Program-made: the position numbers and the translations under genes
Assembly (NCBI GenBank): GCA_030123605.1
Contig: CP126123.1
Location: 2,274,001-2,338,000, forward strand
Source of the DNA: Nitrospira sp.
GTDB lineage: Bacteria; Nitrospirota; Nitrospiria; Nitrospirales; Nitrospiraceae
Direction of reading: 5' to 3'
Length of the DNA stretch: 64,000 nt
Notes under the pieces: model-generated
Told to the model about the DNA's origin: nothing
The model's input: the letters and a program-made list of their open reading frames with translations, nothing else
Database searches by the model: none
In this document: positions 1 to 7,980 of the stretch, one piece after another
Numbering within the stretch: position 1 is the first letter of the stretch
How the letters are laid out: every line of letters begins with the position of its first letter

Positions 1-861
<861 letters not shown>

Positions 862-948
862 AAACGAGGCGCGGGGCAGGTGCTCGACGGACGCGCGCAT
901 CGGAGAGCAACCCGTCTCTACCTCACGAAGATGACACTTAATAAAGGA

Positions 949-978
949 GGCCGCCTCATTTGAGGCGGCCTTTTCTGT
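949..978 (+). terminator. Rho-independent terminator of ahcY
   Basis: A perfect 10-bp GC-rich inverted repeat (GGCCGCCTCA / TGAGGCGGCC) with a 2-base spacer is followed at once by TTTTCTGTTT. It lies about 90 bases after the ahcY stop, so it ends that transcript and insulates the next gene. Confidence 0.93.
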
Positions 979-1172
979 TTAGGCAAGTGCGATGACCCAA
1001 GCCTGTGCTGCAGTCGTAGAACACCCCCGACCATTCCCCACGTCAGATCAATGGGAGAAGAAAAATCAGGAGGGCCTCCTGCGAAGGATGATTTCAGCGG
1101 AAGAAGAGCACCAGATCAGCATTACCTCTTCAGAAAGTCGGGTTCGCAATCTGACCACAGCCCCTACCCTCA

Positions 1173-1201
1173 TTGACTCGTCCTCAGAACCGGCGTATCG
1201 T
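1173..1201 (+). promoter_or_regulatory. Predicted sigma70 promoter for the 41-residue membrane peptide
   Basis: TTGACT (1173-1178) and TATCGT (1196-1201) are separated by 17 bases. The expected start near 1208 leaves a short leader that carries GGAGG at 1221-1225. The call is by eye and untested. Confidence 0.55.
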
Positions 1202-1232
1202 TTTAGATACCCTTTAACATGGAGGGAACGCC

Positions 1233-1358
1233 ATGTCGGTCATGTGCTCCTTGGCGGTCTGTAGGGCCCAAGAGGGAATGTGCGGCCATGAGAAGGTGAT
1301 GCTCAGCGTCGCGTTGCTTGCCGCCGTCGGCTTCGGTGCCTACTTTCTAATCGGCTGA
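1233..1358 (+). CDS. Small single-pass membrane protein, 41 residues
   Basis: The ATG at 1233 has a very good ribosome binding site (GGAGG at 1221-1225, seven bases upstream) and a promoter-like sequence just before it. The peptide has a Cys-containing N-terminal half with CGHEK, then one hydrophobic segment of about 18 residues (MLSVALLAAVGFGAYFLIG) that runs to the C terminus. This suggests a C-tail-anchored inner-membrane microprotein. No function is recognised. The three cysteines (in MCSLAVCRAQEGMC) could bind a metal or form a disulfide. An overlapping 90-residue frame (992-1264) covers the promoter and has no ribosome binding site, so I regard it as spurious. Confidence 0.7.
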   Translation: MSVMCSLAVCRAQEGMCGHEKVMLSVALLAAVGFGAYFLIG

Positions 1359-1447
1359 TCGAATAGTCGACAGTCGCCTTCCTTCAAACAGCCTTTCGAA
1401 GGTTGAGAGGTGTGTGTGCCCTCTTTGCCAAAGGCCGACCCATCGTG

Positions 1448-2314
1448 ATGGCAGCCACCACCGACCATTCGACCACGGCACGAGGACTCATCCTCGACGA
1501 GTTGTTCGATTTATCGCTCTATCAGGTTTTGCGAGCCATCGTAACCGACTCAGGCTCGCGCGACACGCTGGATGAATTGGTTGCAATCGAAGTCCGGCAC
1601 CTCGCTTTTTGGCAGAACTTTTTCGAGATGAAGATCGACCGCCTGGATTTTCTCCGGCGCATCAAACTGCACATCCTATTGCTGACCTGTCGGCTGTTCG
1701 CCACGACCGCCGTTCACCTCGTTCTCGAAGCAATCGAGGTGCACGGGGTCCGCAAGTACCTTGCCTTGTGGAAGGGTTATCAGGACCAGCCGTTGGGGCA
1801 GGCTTTGCACGGCATTCTGATGGATGAATTCAAGCACGAAGACGTGTTGGTCACACAATTGACTGCCCGCAAGATCAATGCGGCAAAAATCCGAAACATC
1901 TTTCTGAGGTTGAACGATGGGCTGGTCGAGATTCTAGGAGCCGTGAGCGGATTCTTCGGAGCTTTCGGAAAAGCCGGCACAGTCCTGATTGCCGCCGCAA
2001 CGACGGCGGTCGCAGGGGCCATTTCCATGGGGGCAGGAGCGTTTCTCGACCTGAACTCTGAGCAGGAAGTGACGGCGACGGAACGCACGAAGAAGCTGTT
2101 CCTGGGAGAAGGCCAAGCGGACAGTGAATCTGGGGAACCACTGCTGAAGTCGGCGCTGCTTGTGGGATCCGCGTACTTTGCCGGAGCGCTGGTTCCGGTG
2201 GGGATGGACATCCGACGTCGGATCGTCCTCAACCTGACCATCATCACCGTCGCGGTCGGCGTCAGTTACGGTATCGGCCTGGCCGCCAAACAGTTCTGGG
2301 GAATTTCCATCTAG
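1448..2314 (+). CDS. VIT1/CCC1-family membrane protein with an N-terminal ferritin-like region
   Basis: This 288-residue protein has an N-terminal helical region with ferritin/rubrerythrin-like acidic-His motifs: IEVRH near residue 40, LEAIEVHG near residue 90 and DEFKHED near residue 120. A hydrophobic C-terminal half contains about four membrane segments with Gly/Ala-rich helices (GAISMGAGAFLD, ALLVGSAYFAGALVPVG). That is the arrangement of VIT-family transporters, which export Fe(II) or Mn(II) from the cytoplasm, and the N-terminal domain may sense or deliver iron. I start it at the ATG at 1448; an upstream TTG at 1403 would add 15 residues. It converges with the radical SAM gene only 12 bases away. 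The metal specificity is not shown by the sequence. Confidence 0.75.
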   Translation: MAATTDHSTTARGLILDELFDLSLYQVLRAIVTDSGSRDTLDELVAIEVRHLAFWQNFFEMKIDRLDFLRRIKLHILLLTCRLFATTAVHLVLEAIEVHGVRKYLALWKGYQDQPLGQALHGILMDEFKHEDVLVTQLTARKINAAKIRNIFLRLNDGLVEILGAVSGFFGAFGKAGTVLIAAATTAVAGAISMGAGAFLDLNSEQEVTATERTKKLFLGEGQADSESGEPLLKSALLVGSAYFAGALVPVGMDIRRRIVLNLTIITVAVGVSYGIGLAAKQFWGISI

Positions 2315-2326
2315 GCAACCAGAAGC

Positions 2327-3961
2327 CTATCGCACGTTGACCATCGGCAGGTCTCGTGAGCCTTCGGCCTCCTGCTGAATTCTCCGGCGCTCCGCTTTCG
2401 CCTCCTTCAGCACACTGTGCAATAACTCATCGCCGAGTTGGGTCAGCTGTGCGGCAGCGTCTTTCAACTCTGCATGCTCGACCGCCCGCGAGAACACTTC
2501 GGCCTTGGTAGCGCCCTTTTTCTGTCCCAAGAACGGCTTGATGATGAGATAGGCCACATCCCGGAAGGGCATGTACCGTAGGAAACGCCGCAATAATTTG
2601 AAGGTCTGGATCGGATAGCGGGTGAGTTTGTAGAGAAAGAGTTTCTTCAGGCCTTCCTGCCGCACCTGATTGATGACCGCTCCAGACAAACAAGTCGGAT
2701 CGATCTCCGAACACTTAAAATACTTGTACCAATCCGCAGCGTCGCTCACCAGGCCGCGCTTGAGATATTCCTGCCACAGAGGCGTGCCTCGATAGACGCA
2801 GAGTCTGTTAAATCCGAAGGTATCCAACGGTAGTTTCGACGCAAAGTCGAAGGTCTTCTGCATGTCCTCGACGGTTTCGTCGGGATTACCCACGGTGAAG
2901 AAGCCATGGACGATTTCGACCCCGGCCTTCTTGGCGTTGTTCACGGCGGTTTCGACTTCCGCCAGCGTCTGCTCCTTCTGGAGGCGATCCAAAATCTTTT
3001 GGCTCCCGCTTTCAATACCGAACATCACCGTCCTGCAATGGGCCTTGGCCATCGCGGGGAAGAGATGTTGTGCCACCGAATCGACGCGGCCTTCGATCCC
3101 CCATTGAATGGAGAGCTTGGCATCGAGAATACCGGTGCAAATCGCATCGATCCGCTTCGGTTGCAACAAAAAGTGATCATCGACAAAATACACAGACCCA
3201 TATCCGTTGGCTTCAAGATATTTGAGTTCCTCGACGACATGTTGTGCCGTTCGCGCCCGCCACTTGCCTTCGTTGAAGATCGGGATGTCGCAGAAGACGC
3301 AGGGCCAGGGGCACCCGCGAGACGTTTGCATGGTCGTAAACCGCTCCATGGACAACACGGCCGGGACATCCAGGGGCATGGATTCGACGAAATCCAACTC
3401 CAAACTTTCCCGATCCGGGAAGGGCCACTGATCCAGGTGCCGCTCCATGGCCCGGTTCGGATTGTTGATCACCTGACCGTCTTTCGCCCAGGTCACACCG
3501 CCCACATCCTGCGGATCGTCGATGCACTCGAGCAAATCCAGCAGCAGTTGCTCGCCATCCCCCCGACAGACGAAATCCACTTCCGGGCATTGCAGTTTGA
3601 CGAGCCCGGCATTGAGGCTGGCGAACACTCCGCCGAAGGCCAGTTTTACCTTGCCGTCGGTCGCGCGAATCTGGCGGGCCAAAACCTTCGCGTAGGGATA
3701 ACTGGTGGTGCTGAGAAAACTCATCCCGACCAGCGCCGGCTTCCGCCGATTGATCTGTTCGATAATGAAATCGTTAGGTGTCTCCGGATTGGCTTGGTCG
3801 AACATCACGCATTCGTGTCCCGCCCGTTTGAGTACGGACGAGAGGGACATGATGCCGATGGGCGGGAAACCCATCACCCTGATGCGTCCGTTCTTGGCGC
3901 GAGTTTTTGCTGGAAGCGCGTAAAACTGAGGGTCACGCACGTGGATGAGGAACACGAGCAT
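2327..3961 (-). CDS. B12-binding-domain radical SAM protein
   Basis: This 544-residue protein has a Rossmann-like N-terminal region of the cobalamin-binding type (about residues 25-160, GFPPIGIMSLSSVLKRAGH). The radical SAM core follows, with the cluster motif CPWPCVFC (Cx3Cx2C) near residue 220 and the glycine-rich GIESGS near residue 320. The C-terminal 150 residues are charged and helical. It belongs to the broad BchE/HpnR-like class that methylates, cyclises or rearranges unactivated carbons. The classical DxHxxG cobalamin ligand motif is not visible, so B12 may bind base-off without a protein His, or not at all. An AGGAT sequence precedes the ATG. It stands alone and convergent with the VIT gene, so its substrate is unknown. 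Confidence 0.85.
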   Translation of the reverse strand: MLVFLIHVRDPQFYALPAKTRAKNGRIRVMGFPPIGIMSLSSVLKRAGHECVMFDQANPETPNDFIIEQINRRKPALVGMSFLSTTSYPYAKVLARQIRATDGKVKLAFGGVFASLNAGLVKLQCPEVDFVCRGDGEQLLLDLLECIDDPQDVGGVTWAKDGQVINNPNRAMERHLDQWPFPDRESLELDFVESMPLDVPAVLSMERFTTMQTSRGCPWPCVFCDIPIFNEGKWRARTAQHVVEELKYLEANGYGSVYFVDDHFLLQPKRIDAICTGILDAKLSIQWGIEGRVDSVAQHLFPAMAKAHCRTVMFGIESGSQKILDRLQKEQTLAEVETAVNNAKKAGVEIVHGFFTVGNPDETVEDMQKTFDFASKLPLDTFGFNRLCVYRGTPLWQEYLKRGLVSDAADWYKYFKCSEIDPTCLSGAVINQVRQEGLKKLFLYKLTRYPIQTFKLLRRFLRYMPFRDVAYLIIKPFLGQKKGATKAEVFSRAVEHAELKDAAAQLTQLGDELLHSVLKEAKAERRRIQQEAEGSRDLPMVNVR

Positions 3962-4166
3962 CGTGGCATCCTTTCATACGGACAGTAACCGGGGCTCCTT
4001 ACATCGCCACCGCGTCTCCTGAAGGGAGGCCGATCCTATCTCGTGTCATAAACGAACAAGGTATGCTCCTAGGGCCATTCGACCCATAAAGGATAGCCTA
4101 CAGTACCACGTCTTTCGCGAGGGAGGAAAGAAAGAATCTGCAACGACTGTCGTGTCTAGAAACACC

Positions 4167-4200
4167 AAGAGGGCATCGGATGGGTTCCGACGCCCTCTTA
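4167..4200 (-). terminator. Terminator at the end of the rTCA cluster (after sucD)
   Basis: AAGAGGGC and GCCCTCTT arms are extended by an inner GTCGGA/TCCGAT pairing, giving a stem of about 14 bp with one G-U pair. On the minus strand the stem is followed by TGGTGTTT. It lies about 20 bases past the sucD stop and closes the operon. Confidence 0.8.
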
Positions 4201-4222
4201 GGAAAGCTTCCGTACCGTACCG

Positions 4223-5095
4223 TCAGCGGCCGAGCGCCGCCCTCACCGCATGGCCGATCTCGGCGGGATTCTTCACCACCCGCACTCCGGCCGCTTCAAG
4301 GGCCTTCATTTTTTCGGTCGCGGTGCCCTTGCCGCCGGAGATGATCGCACCGGCGTGGCCCATTCGGCGGCCGGGAGGCGCCGTAATGCCGGCGATAAAA
4401 CTGATGACCGGCTTCTTGACATGCTTTTTGATGTACTCAGCGGCTTTTTCCTCAGCATCACCGCCGATTTCTCCGATCATGACGACGGCTTGAGTTTCAG
4501 CATCTTTCTCGAACAACGGCAAGACATCGACAAACCCGGTACCGTTGACCGGATCGCCGCCAATCCCGACGCAGGTCGTCTCCCCCAATCCGAGCGTCGA
4601 AAGTTGGTGGACCGCCTCATACGTCAAGGTGCCGCTGCGTGAGACTACGCCGACGACGCCGCGCTTGTGGATGAACCCAGGCATGATGCCGATCTTGGCT
4701 TCATCGACGGTAATGACTCCTGGACAGTTCGGGCCGATCAATCGCACATCGCGACCGCGCAACGCCCGCTTCACCTTCACCATGTCGTTGACGGGAATAC
4801 CTTCGGTGATGCAGATGATGAGCTTGATGCCTGCATCGGCCGCTTCCAGGATCGCATCGGCGCAGAACGGCGGCGGCACGAAAATCAACGAGGTGTCGCA
4901 CTCGGTCTTCTTCACCGCATCTGCTACGGTGTTGAAGACTGGAATGCCTTCGACTTCCTGTCCGGCCTTCCCCGGCGTCACCCCTGCGACCATCTTCGTG
5001 CCGTAGGCCTTGCACTGGGTCGCATGGAAAGACCCTTCCTTGCCCGTAATCCCCTGCACCACCACCCGCGTGTTTTTATTCACCAAAATACTCAT
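4223..5095 (-). CDS. sucD: Succinyl-CoA synthetase (ADP-forming), alpha subunit
   Basis: This 290-residue protein is the usual length for SucD. With SucC it interconverts succinate, CoA and ATP with succinyl-CoA; in the reductive TCA cycle it runs towards succinyl-CoA. The sequence shows the CoA-binding N terminus ([12 protein letters not shown]), CITEGIPV, the glycine-rich SRSGTLTYE loop, and the phosphorylated histidine in [10 protein letters not shown] near residue 250. AAAGGAT precedes the ATG. It is separated from sucC by a 1.56-kb accessory segment, although the two subunits are normally adjacent. A short decayed copy of its own 5' end lies upstream at 5640-5693. Confidence 0.97.
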   Translation of the reverse strand: MSILVNKNTRVVVQGITGKEGSFHATQCKAYGTKMVAGVTPGKAGQEVEGIPVFNTVADAVKKTECDTSLIFVPPPFCADAILEAADAGIKLIICITEGIPVNDMVKVKRALRGRDVRLIGPNCPGVITVDEAKIGIMPGFIHKRGVVGVVSRSGTLTYEAVHQLSTLGLGETTCVGIGGDPVNGTGFVDVLPLFEKDAETQAVVMIGEIGGDAEEKAAEYIKKHVKKPVISFIAGITAPPGRRMGHAGAIISGGKGTATEKMKALEAAGVRVVKNPAEIGHAVRAALGR

Positions 5096-5117
5096 CGACG
5101 ATCCTTTCTACCGGAGA

Positions 5118-5399
5118 TCAATACACTTCTTCGTGAGTGCCGACGTCAATCAAGAGAATGTCATCCTCTTTGCCTGTACCTTCGACAAACTCAAACACGA
5201 GGCGAAGATCATGCTCGATGCTGCAAGCCCAAGCTCCTTTGAGCTTTCCTTTCAACTTATGGGTTCGCAACTGTGGATCGAACGGATCGTGAACGAGCAA
5301 CTGTAAGACTCGTTCAATGTTTGCATTTAGATCGGGGTGACGCTGGCTCGCCTTGTTGTAAGCCCGAAGAAAGGTTCTGCCCCATACGAGCTGCCTCAT
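5118..5399 (-). CDS. RelE/ParE-superfamily toxin (YafQ/RelE-like)
   Basis: This 93-residue protein has the pattern of the RelE fold: an N-terminal helix rich in Arg, HDPFDPQLRTHKLKGKLKGAWACSI, then LRLVFEF and a C-terminal strand ILLIDVGTHEEVY. HKLKG, the D-LRL strand and the final GTHxEVY are typical of YafQ/RelE-like ribosome-dependent mRNA endonucleases. The start codon overlaps the stop of the upstream antitoxin gene (ATGA), so the two are translated together. Its position between sucC and sucD may stabilise the accessory segment. Activity cannot be judged from sequence alone, but the frame is intact. Confidence 0.82.
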   Translation of the reverse strand: MRQLVWGRTFLRAYNKASQRHPDLNANIERVLQLLVHDPFDPQLRTHKLKGKLKGAWACSIEHDLRLVFEFVEGTGKEDDILLIDVGTHEEVY

Positions 5400-5608
5400 C
5401 CTTTGATCTCACGAAGCAGGACCTCAACCGTTCCACGTTTGACTTTTCCTCGCCTATAGTCCTCTTTGGCTGCAACGATATTCTTGGCAAGCCCCTCTCG
5501 CCGCTGTTCCACGAGTCGATGTCGCACAATCTCGACGAGTGACTGTTGTTCCTCCTCAGAGAGCGACCCTACTTGCTCCAGCGTTTCTTGAAATCTTGCC
5601 TTCCCCAT
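5396..5608 (-). CDS. Antitoxin of a RelE-type toxin-antitoxin pair
   Basis: This 70-residue, charged, helical protein (ETLEQVGSLSEEEQQSLVEIV followed by an Arg/Lys-rich C-terminal part) sits directly before a RelE-like toxin gene and overlaps it by 4 bases. I start it at the ATG at 5608, which has AGGAGG five bases upstream; a GTG at 5629 has no such site. Antitoxins of this kind bind and neutralise the toxin and often repress their own promoter. The DNA-binding fold is not clear. The assignment rests mainly on position, size and composition. Confidence 0.7.
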   Translation of the reverse strand: MGKARFQETLEQVGSLSEEEQQSLVEIVRHRLVEQRREGLAKNIVAAKEDYRRGKVKRGTVEVLLREIKG

Positions 5609-5639
5609 TACCGCCTCCTGCCGCGTCACTTCAATACTT

Positions 5640-5693
5640 CCTCATCATCCCCTACACCACCACCCGCGTGTCCTTATTCACGAGAATGCTCAT
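5640..5693 (-). pseudogene. Decayed duplicate of the sucD 5' end
   Basis: On the minus strand, 5693-5652 reads ATG then codons for SILVNKDTRVVV and a TAG stop. This closely matches the first codons of the real sucD at 5095 ([13 protein letters not shown]). Over the roughly 47 aligned bases only about seven differ, and weaker similarity continues to about 5640. It has no good ribosome binding site and is not a gene. It marks a duplication or recombination scar next to the toxin-antitoxin pair. The start of aclA is related (MSILANKDTRVVI) but less similar, so this copy derives from a sucD. Confidence 0.8.
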
Positions 5694-5713
5694 GGTCTTC
5701 ATTTTTGAAACCT

Positions 5714-6247
5714 CTAAATAAAAGCGAAAAGTTCTGCTAAACGACTCTTCAACTTAATGTTGTCTTCCCATCTTGGAGTTTCCAACACGAATTCTCCGCT
5801 GTCCTTCTTCACACGAAAATCGCCAGTGTCTCTAAAGCTCTTAACTCGGTCAAGGTCCTTTAATGGAATCACAATCGCCCGTTTCTCCGTTTCCCAAATC
5901 TGAACAAGCACGCATGAGATAGCGCTGCCTTCATGTCCATTCTTCTCAAGCTTAGCCAGCTTTTCTCTAAGAGGCGGTTCGAATCGGTTCCAAGCCAGAT
6001 TAGAGTGTTCTCTGGTTGGTTCGGGAACAAGGAGCATACCAACAATCGCACGCTTGTTTTTCTTGTCCTCGATTCCAAAGAACGTTCTTTTTCTCGGCCG
6101 GACGAAGTTTGCTAGTTCCCATCCTTCCTTAGCCTGAGAAACAAACTCCACTCCTCGCTCTTCCGATAACCTCTTAATCTCCTCAAGAACCTTTCCGTAA
6201 TAATGGTCGGTTGGCTCAAGACTTGACAGAACTTCACCAAGATCCAT
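5714..6247 (-). CDS. Hypothetical protein, 177 residues, within the accessory segment
   Basis: I do not recognise a family. The protein is soluble and mixed alpha/beta, with a charged N-terminal helix, then RKRTFFGIEDKKNKRAIVGMLLV near residues 55-75, a CVLVQIWETEKRAIVIPL strand pair, and a C-terminal helix. The paired KRAIV segments could be strands of a small nuclease-like or regulatory fold, but no catalytic motif can be assigned. The DNA is visibly richer in A+T than the flanking rTCA genes, which suggests horizontal acquisition. It sits between sucC and the toxin-antitoxin pair in the same direction. Confidence 0.6.
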   Translation of the reverse strand: MDLGEVLSSLEPTDHYYGKVLEEIKRLSEERGVEFVSQAKEGWELANFVRPRKRTFFGIEDKKNKRAIVGMLLVPEPTREHSNLAWNRFEPPLREKLAKLEKNGHEGSAISCVLVQIWETEKRAIVIPLKDLDRVKSFRDTGDFRVKKDSGEFVLETPRWEDNIKLKSRLAELFAFI

Positions 6248-6657
6248 TTACCCACCCATCTGGGGCGTCAAGTGACATGACCGGAGGAGCGAAACTGTAG
6301 TCCTTCTTCCCCACTCCTCTTCCCAACGGGAAAGACTTTTCCCTGGCGGGTGGCGGCGACCCGAACGCTCATTCGCGCGCAGCAGAAGGGTCCCACTGGG
6401 GGATGGGTGGAGCGAGCACGAATGGGCTGGGTCGCCGACAGGACCCGCACATGTCGTTGCTCTTTCCCCTCTGCCCTTCCCTTGACGGAGGGCGGCGTCA
6501 GGCTGCCGAGCGCGACTTTGCCGGAGGAGCGGGGACCCACCGAGGCTCGGCCGAGGAGGAAAGCGAGAACTGACCGAGTCCGCGAGGGAATTCCCGAAGG
6601 CTTCCGCTCGGCCGAGCCCAGAAGGGTCGCTCCGAGAGGCAAGAAGCGATCGGCAGC
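6248..6657. repeat. GC-rich non-coding stretch between sucC and the accessory gene, possible dispersed repeat
   Basis: About 410 bases directly after the sucC stop contain no convincing gene. Several frames stay open on both strands only because the DNA is GC-rich, and none has a ribosome binding site or a protein-like composition. The text has internally related purine-rich blocks (CCGGAGGAGCG occurs near 6270 and, with slight change, near 6520; GCTCGGCCGAG-type palindromic pieces occur near 6545 and 6605). This looks like a mobile or dispersed repeat rather than ordinary spacer, which is an inference. Confidence 0.45.
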
Positions 6658-7836
6658 CTACGCCGCTTTCCCCGTCAACCTCACAATCTTTTGCGCCGCC
6701 TCCCACAAATCGTTCGCCACATCCAGCTTGAGGCCAGACTCCGCCAGCAACTTCCGGCCTTCTTCGGCATTCGTCCCTTGCAAGCGGACGACCAGCGGCA
6801 CCGCGATCTTCACTTCCTTCGCCGCTTCGATCACGCCATGCGCGATACGCTCGCATCGAACAATCCCACCGAAGATGTTGATGAAGATGCCCTTCACGTT
6901 CGGATCTTTGAGCAGAATGCGGAACCCGGCCGCCACGGTTTCTTTCGTCGCGCCGCCGCCGACGTCCAGGAAGTTCGCCGGCTCGCTGCCCGCCAGCTTG
7001 ATGACGTCCATCGTGGCCATCGCCAAGCCCGCGCCGTTCACCATACAGCCAATGTTGCCGTCCAGCTTGACGTAATTTAGGTTATTGGCCGTGGCTTCGA
7101 TTTCCAGCGGCTCTTCCTCGTTCAGATCCCGCATCTTCTGCACGTCTTCATGCTTGAACAGGCCGTTGTCGTCGAATGAGACCTTGCCGTCCAGGGCAAC
7201 CAACGTCTTTTCTTTTGTGATGATCAAGGGATTGATCTCTACGAGGGCGGCATTTTTCTCCATGAACAACCGATAGAGATTGCCGAGCATCTGCACGAAG
7301 GGATTGATGACGGCCGGCTCCATGTTCTGCAACCCCAAGGCGAAGGCCACATTGCGCCCATTGTGGCTTTGAAATCCGACGGCGGGATCGATCGCTTCCT
7401 TGATGATCTTCTCCGGGGTCTTCTCCGCCACCTCTTCGATTTCCATGCCACCTTCGGTGCTGGCGATAAACGTCGGCCAACCGGTGTCGCGATCTACCAA
7501 GATGGAAAGGTACAACTCTTTGGCGATGTTCGCACCTTCTTCCATCAGCAGGCGATGCACCTTACGGCCTTTCGGCCCGGTCTGATGCGTCACCAGCGTC
7601 TTGCCGATCAATTCTTTGGCGATACCGGCGACGGCCTCCTTGTCCTTGGTGATCTTGACCCCGCCGGCTTTCCCTCGACCGCCGGCGTGGATCTGAGCCT
7701 TGACGACGAAGACCGGCGTATTCAACTGAGACGCCCACTCCATCGCCGCCTCGGGAGAAGCGATTTCTTTCCCTCGCGGCACCGGCACTCCGAACTGCGC
7801 GAACAACGACTTGGCCTGAAACTCATGAACGTTCAT
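6658..7836 (-). CDS. sucC: Succinyl-CoA synthetase (ADP-forming), beta subunit
   Basis: This 392-residue protein has the ATP-grasp domain expected of SucC. It starts MNVHEFQAKSLFAQFGVPVP and has the HAGGRGKAGGV nucleotide loop near residue 50, VEINPL near residue 200 and the GGIVRCE loop near residue 325. It binds ADP/ATP and succinate and pairs with SucD. I choose the ATG at 7836, which fits the family's N terminus and has AAGGGA upstream; the longer open frame before it lies in the inverted-repeat element. The gene lies downstream of frdA, with a MITE-like hairpin between them. Confidence 0.96.
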   Translation of the reverse strand: MNVHEFQAKSLFAQFGVPVPRGKEIASPEAAMEWASQLNTPVFVVKAQIHAGGRGKAGGVKITKDKEAVAGIAKELIGKTLVTHQTGPKGRKVHRLLMEEGANIAKELYLSILVDRDTGWPTFIASTEGGMEIEEVAEKTPEKIIKEAIDPAVGFQSHNGRNVAFALGLQNMEPAVINPFVQMLGNLYRLFMEKNAALVEINPLIITKEKTLVALDGKVSFDDNGLFKHEDVQKMRDLNEEEPLEIEATANNLNYVKLDGNIGCMVNGAGLAMATMDVIKLAGSEPANFLDVGGGATKETVAAGFRILLKDPNVKGIFINIFGGIVRCERIAHGVIEAAKEVKIAVPLVVRLQGTNAEEGRKLLAESGLKLDVANDLWEAAQKIVRLTGKAA

Positions 7837-7862
7837 GCTTGATCCCTTCACTCCTTGGAGTG

Positions 7863-7971
7863 CGGCGGGGACGTTTCTCACTGCCCGCGTCCACCGAGCA
7901 CCGCCCGATTCACAGCTTATCTCAACAAATCTTGTGTTCGCGGGGCGCAAGCACAAGAAACGTCCCCGCCG
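7863..7971. repeat. MITE-like element with 16-bp perfect terminal inverted repeats
   Basis: CGGCGGGGACGTTTCT at 7863-7878 is exactly repeated in inverted form at 7956-7971, enclosing 77 bases with no reading frame of note. The structure resembles short non-autonomous elements mobilised by a transposase encoded elsewhere. No clear target duplication is visible. It occupies most of the frdA-sucC spacer, where the RNA could also fold into a long hairpin and change expression of sucC relative to the upstream genes. Confidence 0.65.
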
Positions 7972-7980
7972 TCAGTCCGT

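Noticed and set aside
992-1264. 90-codon plus-strand frame after ahcY
   Set aside because: No ribosome binding site, covers a likely promoter, and overlaps the better-supported 41-codon gene in another frame.
6248-7075. Long frames on both strands (202 codons minus, 241 codons plus) over the sucC end and the following spacer
   Set aside because: They lie antisense to or out of frame with sucC and owe their length to GC-rich DNA; no start signals or protein-like composition.
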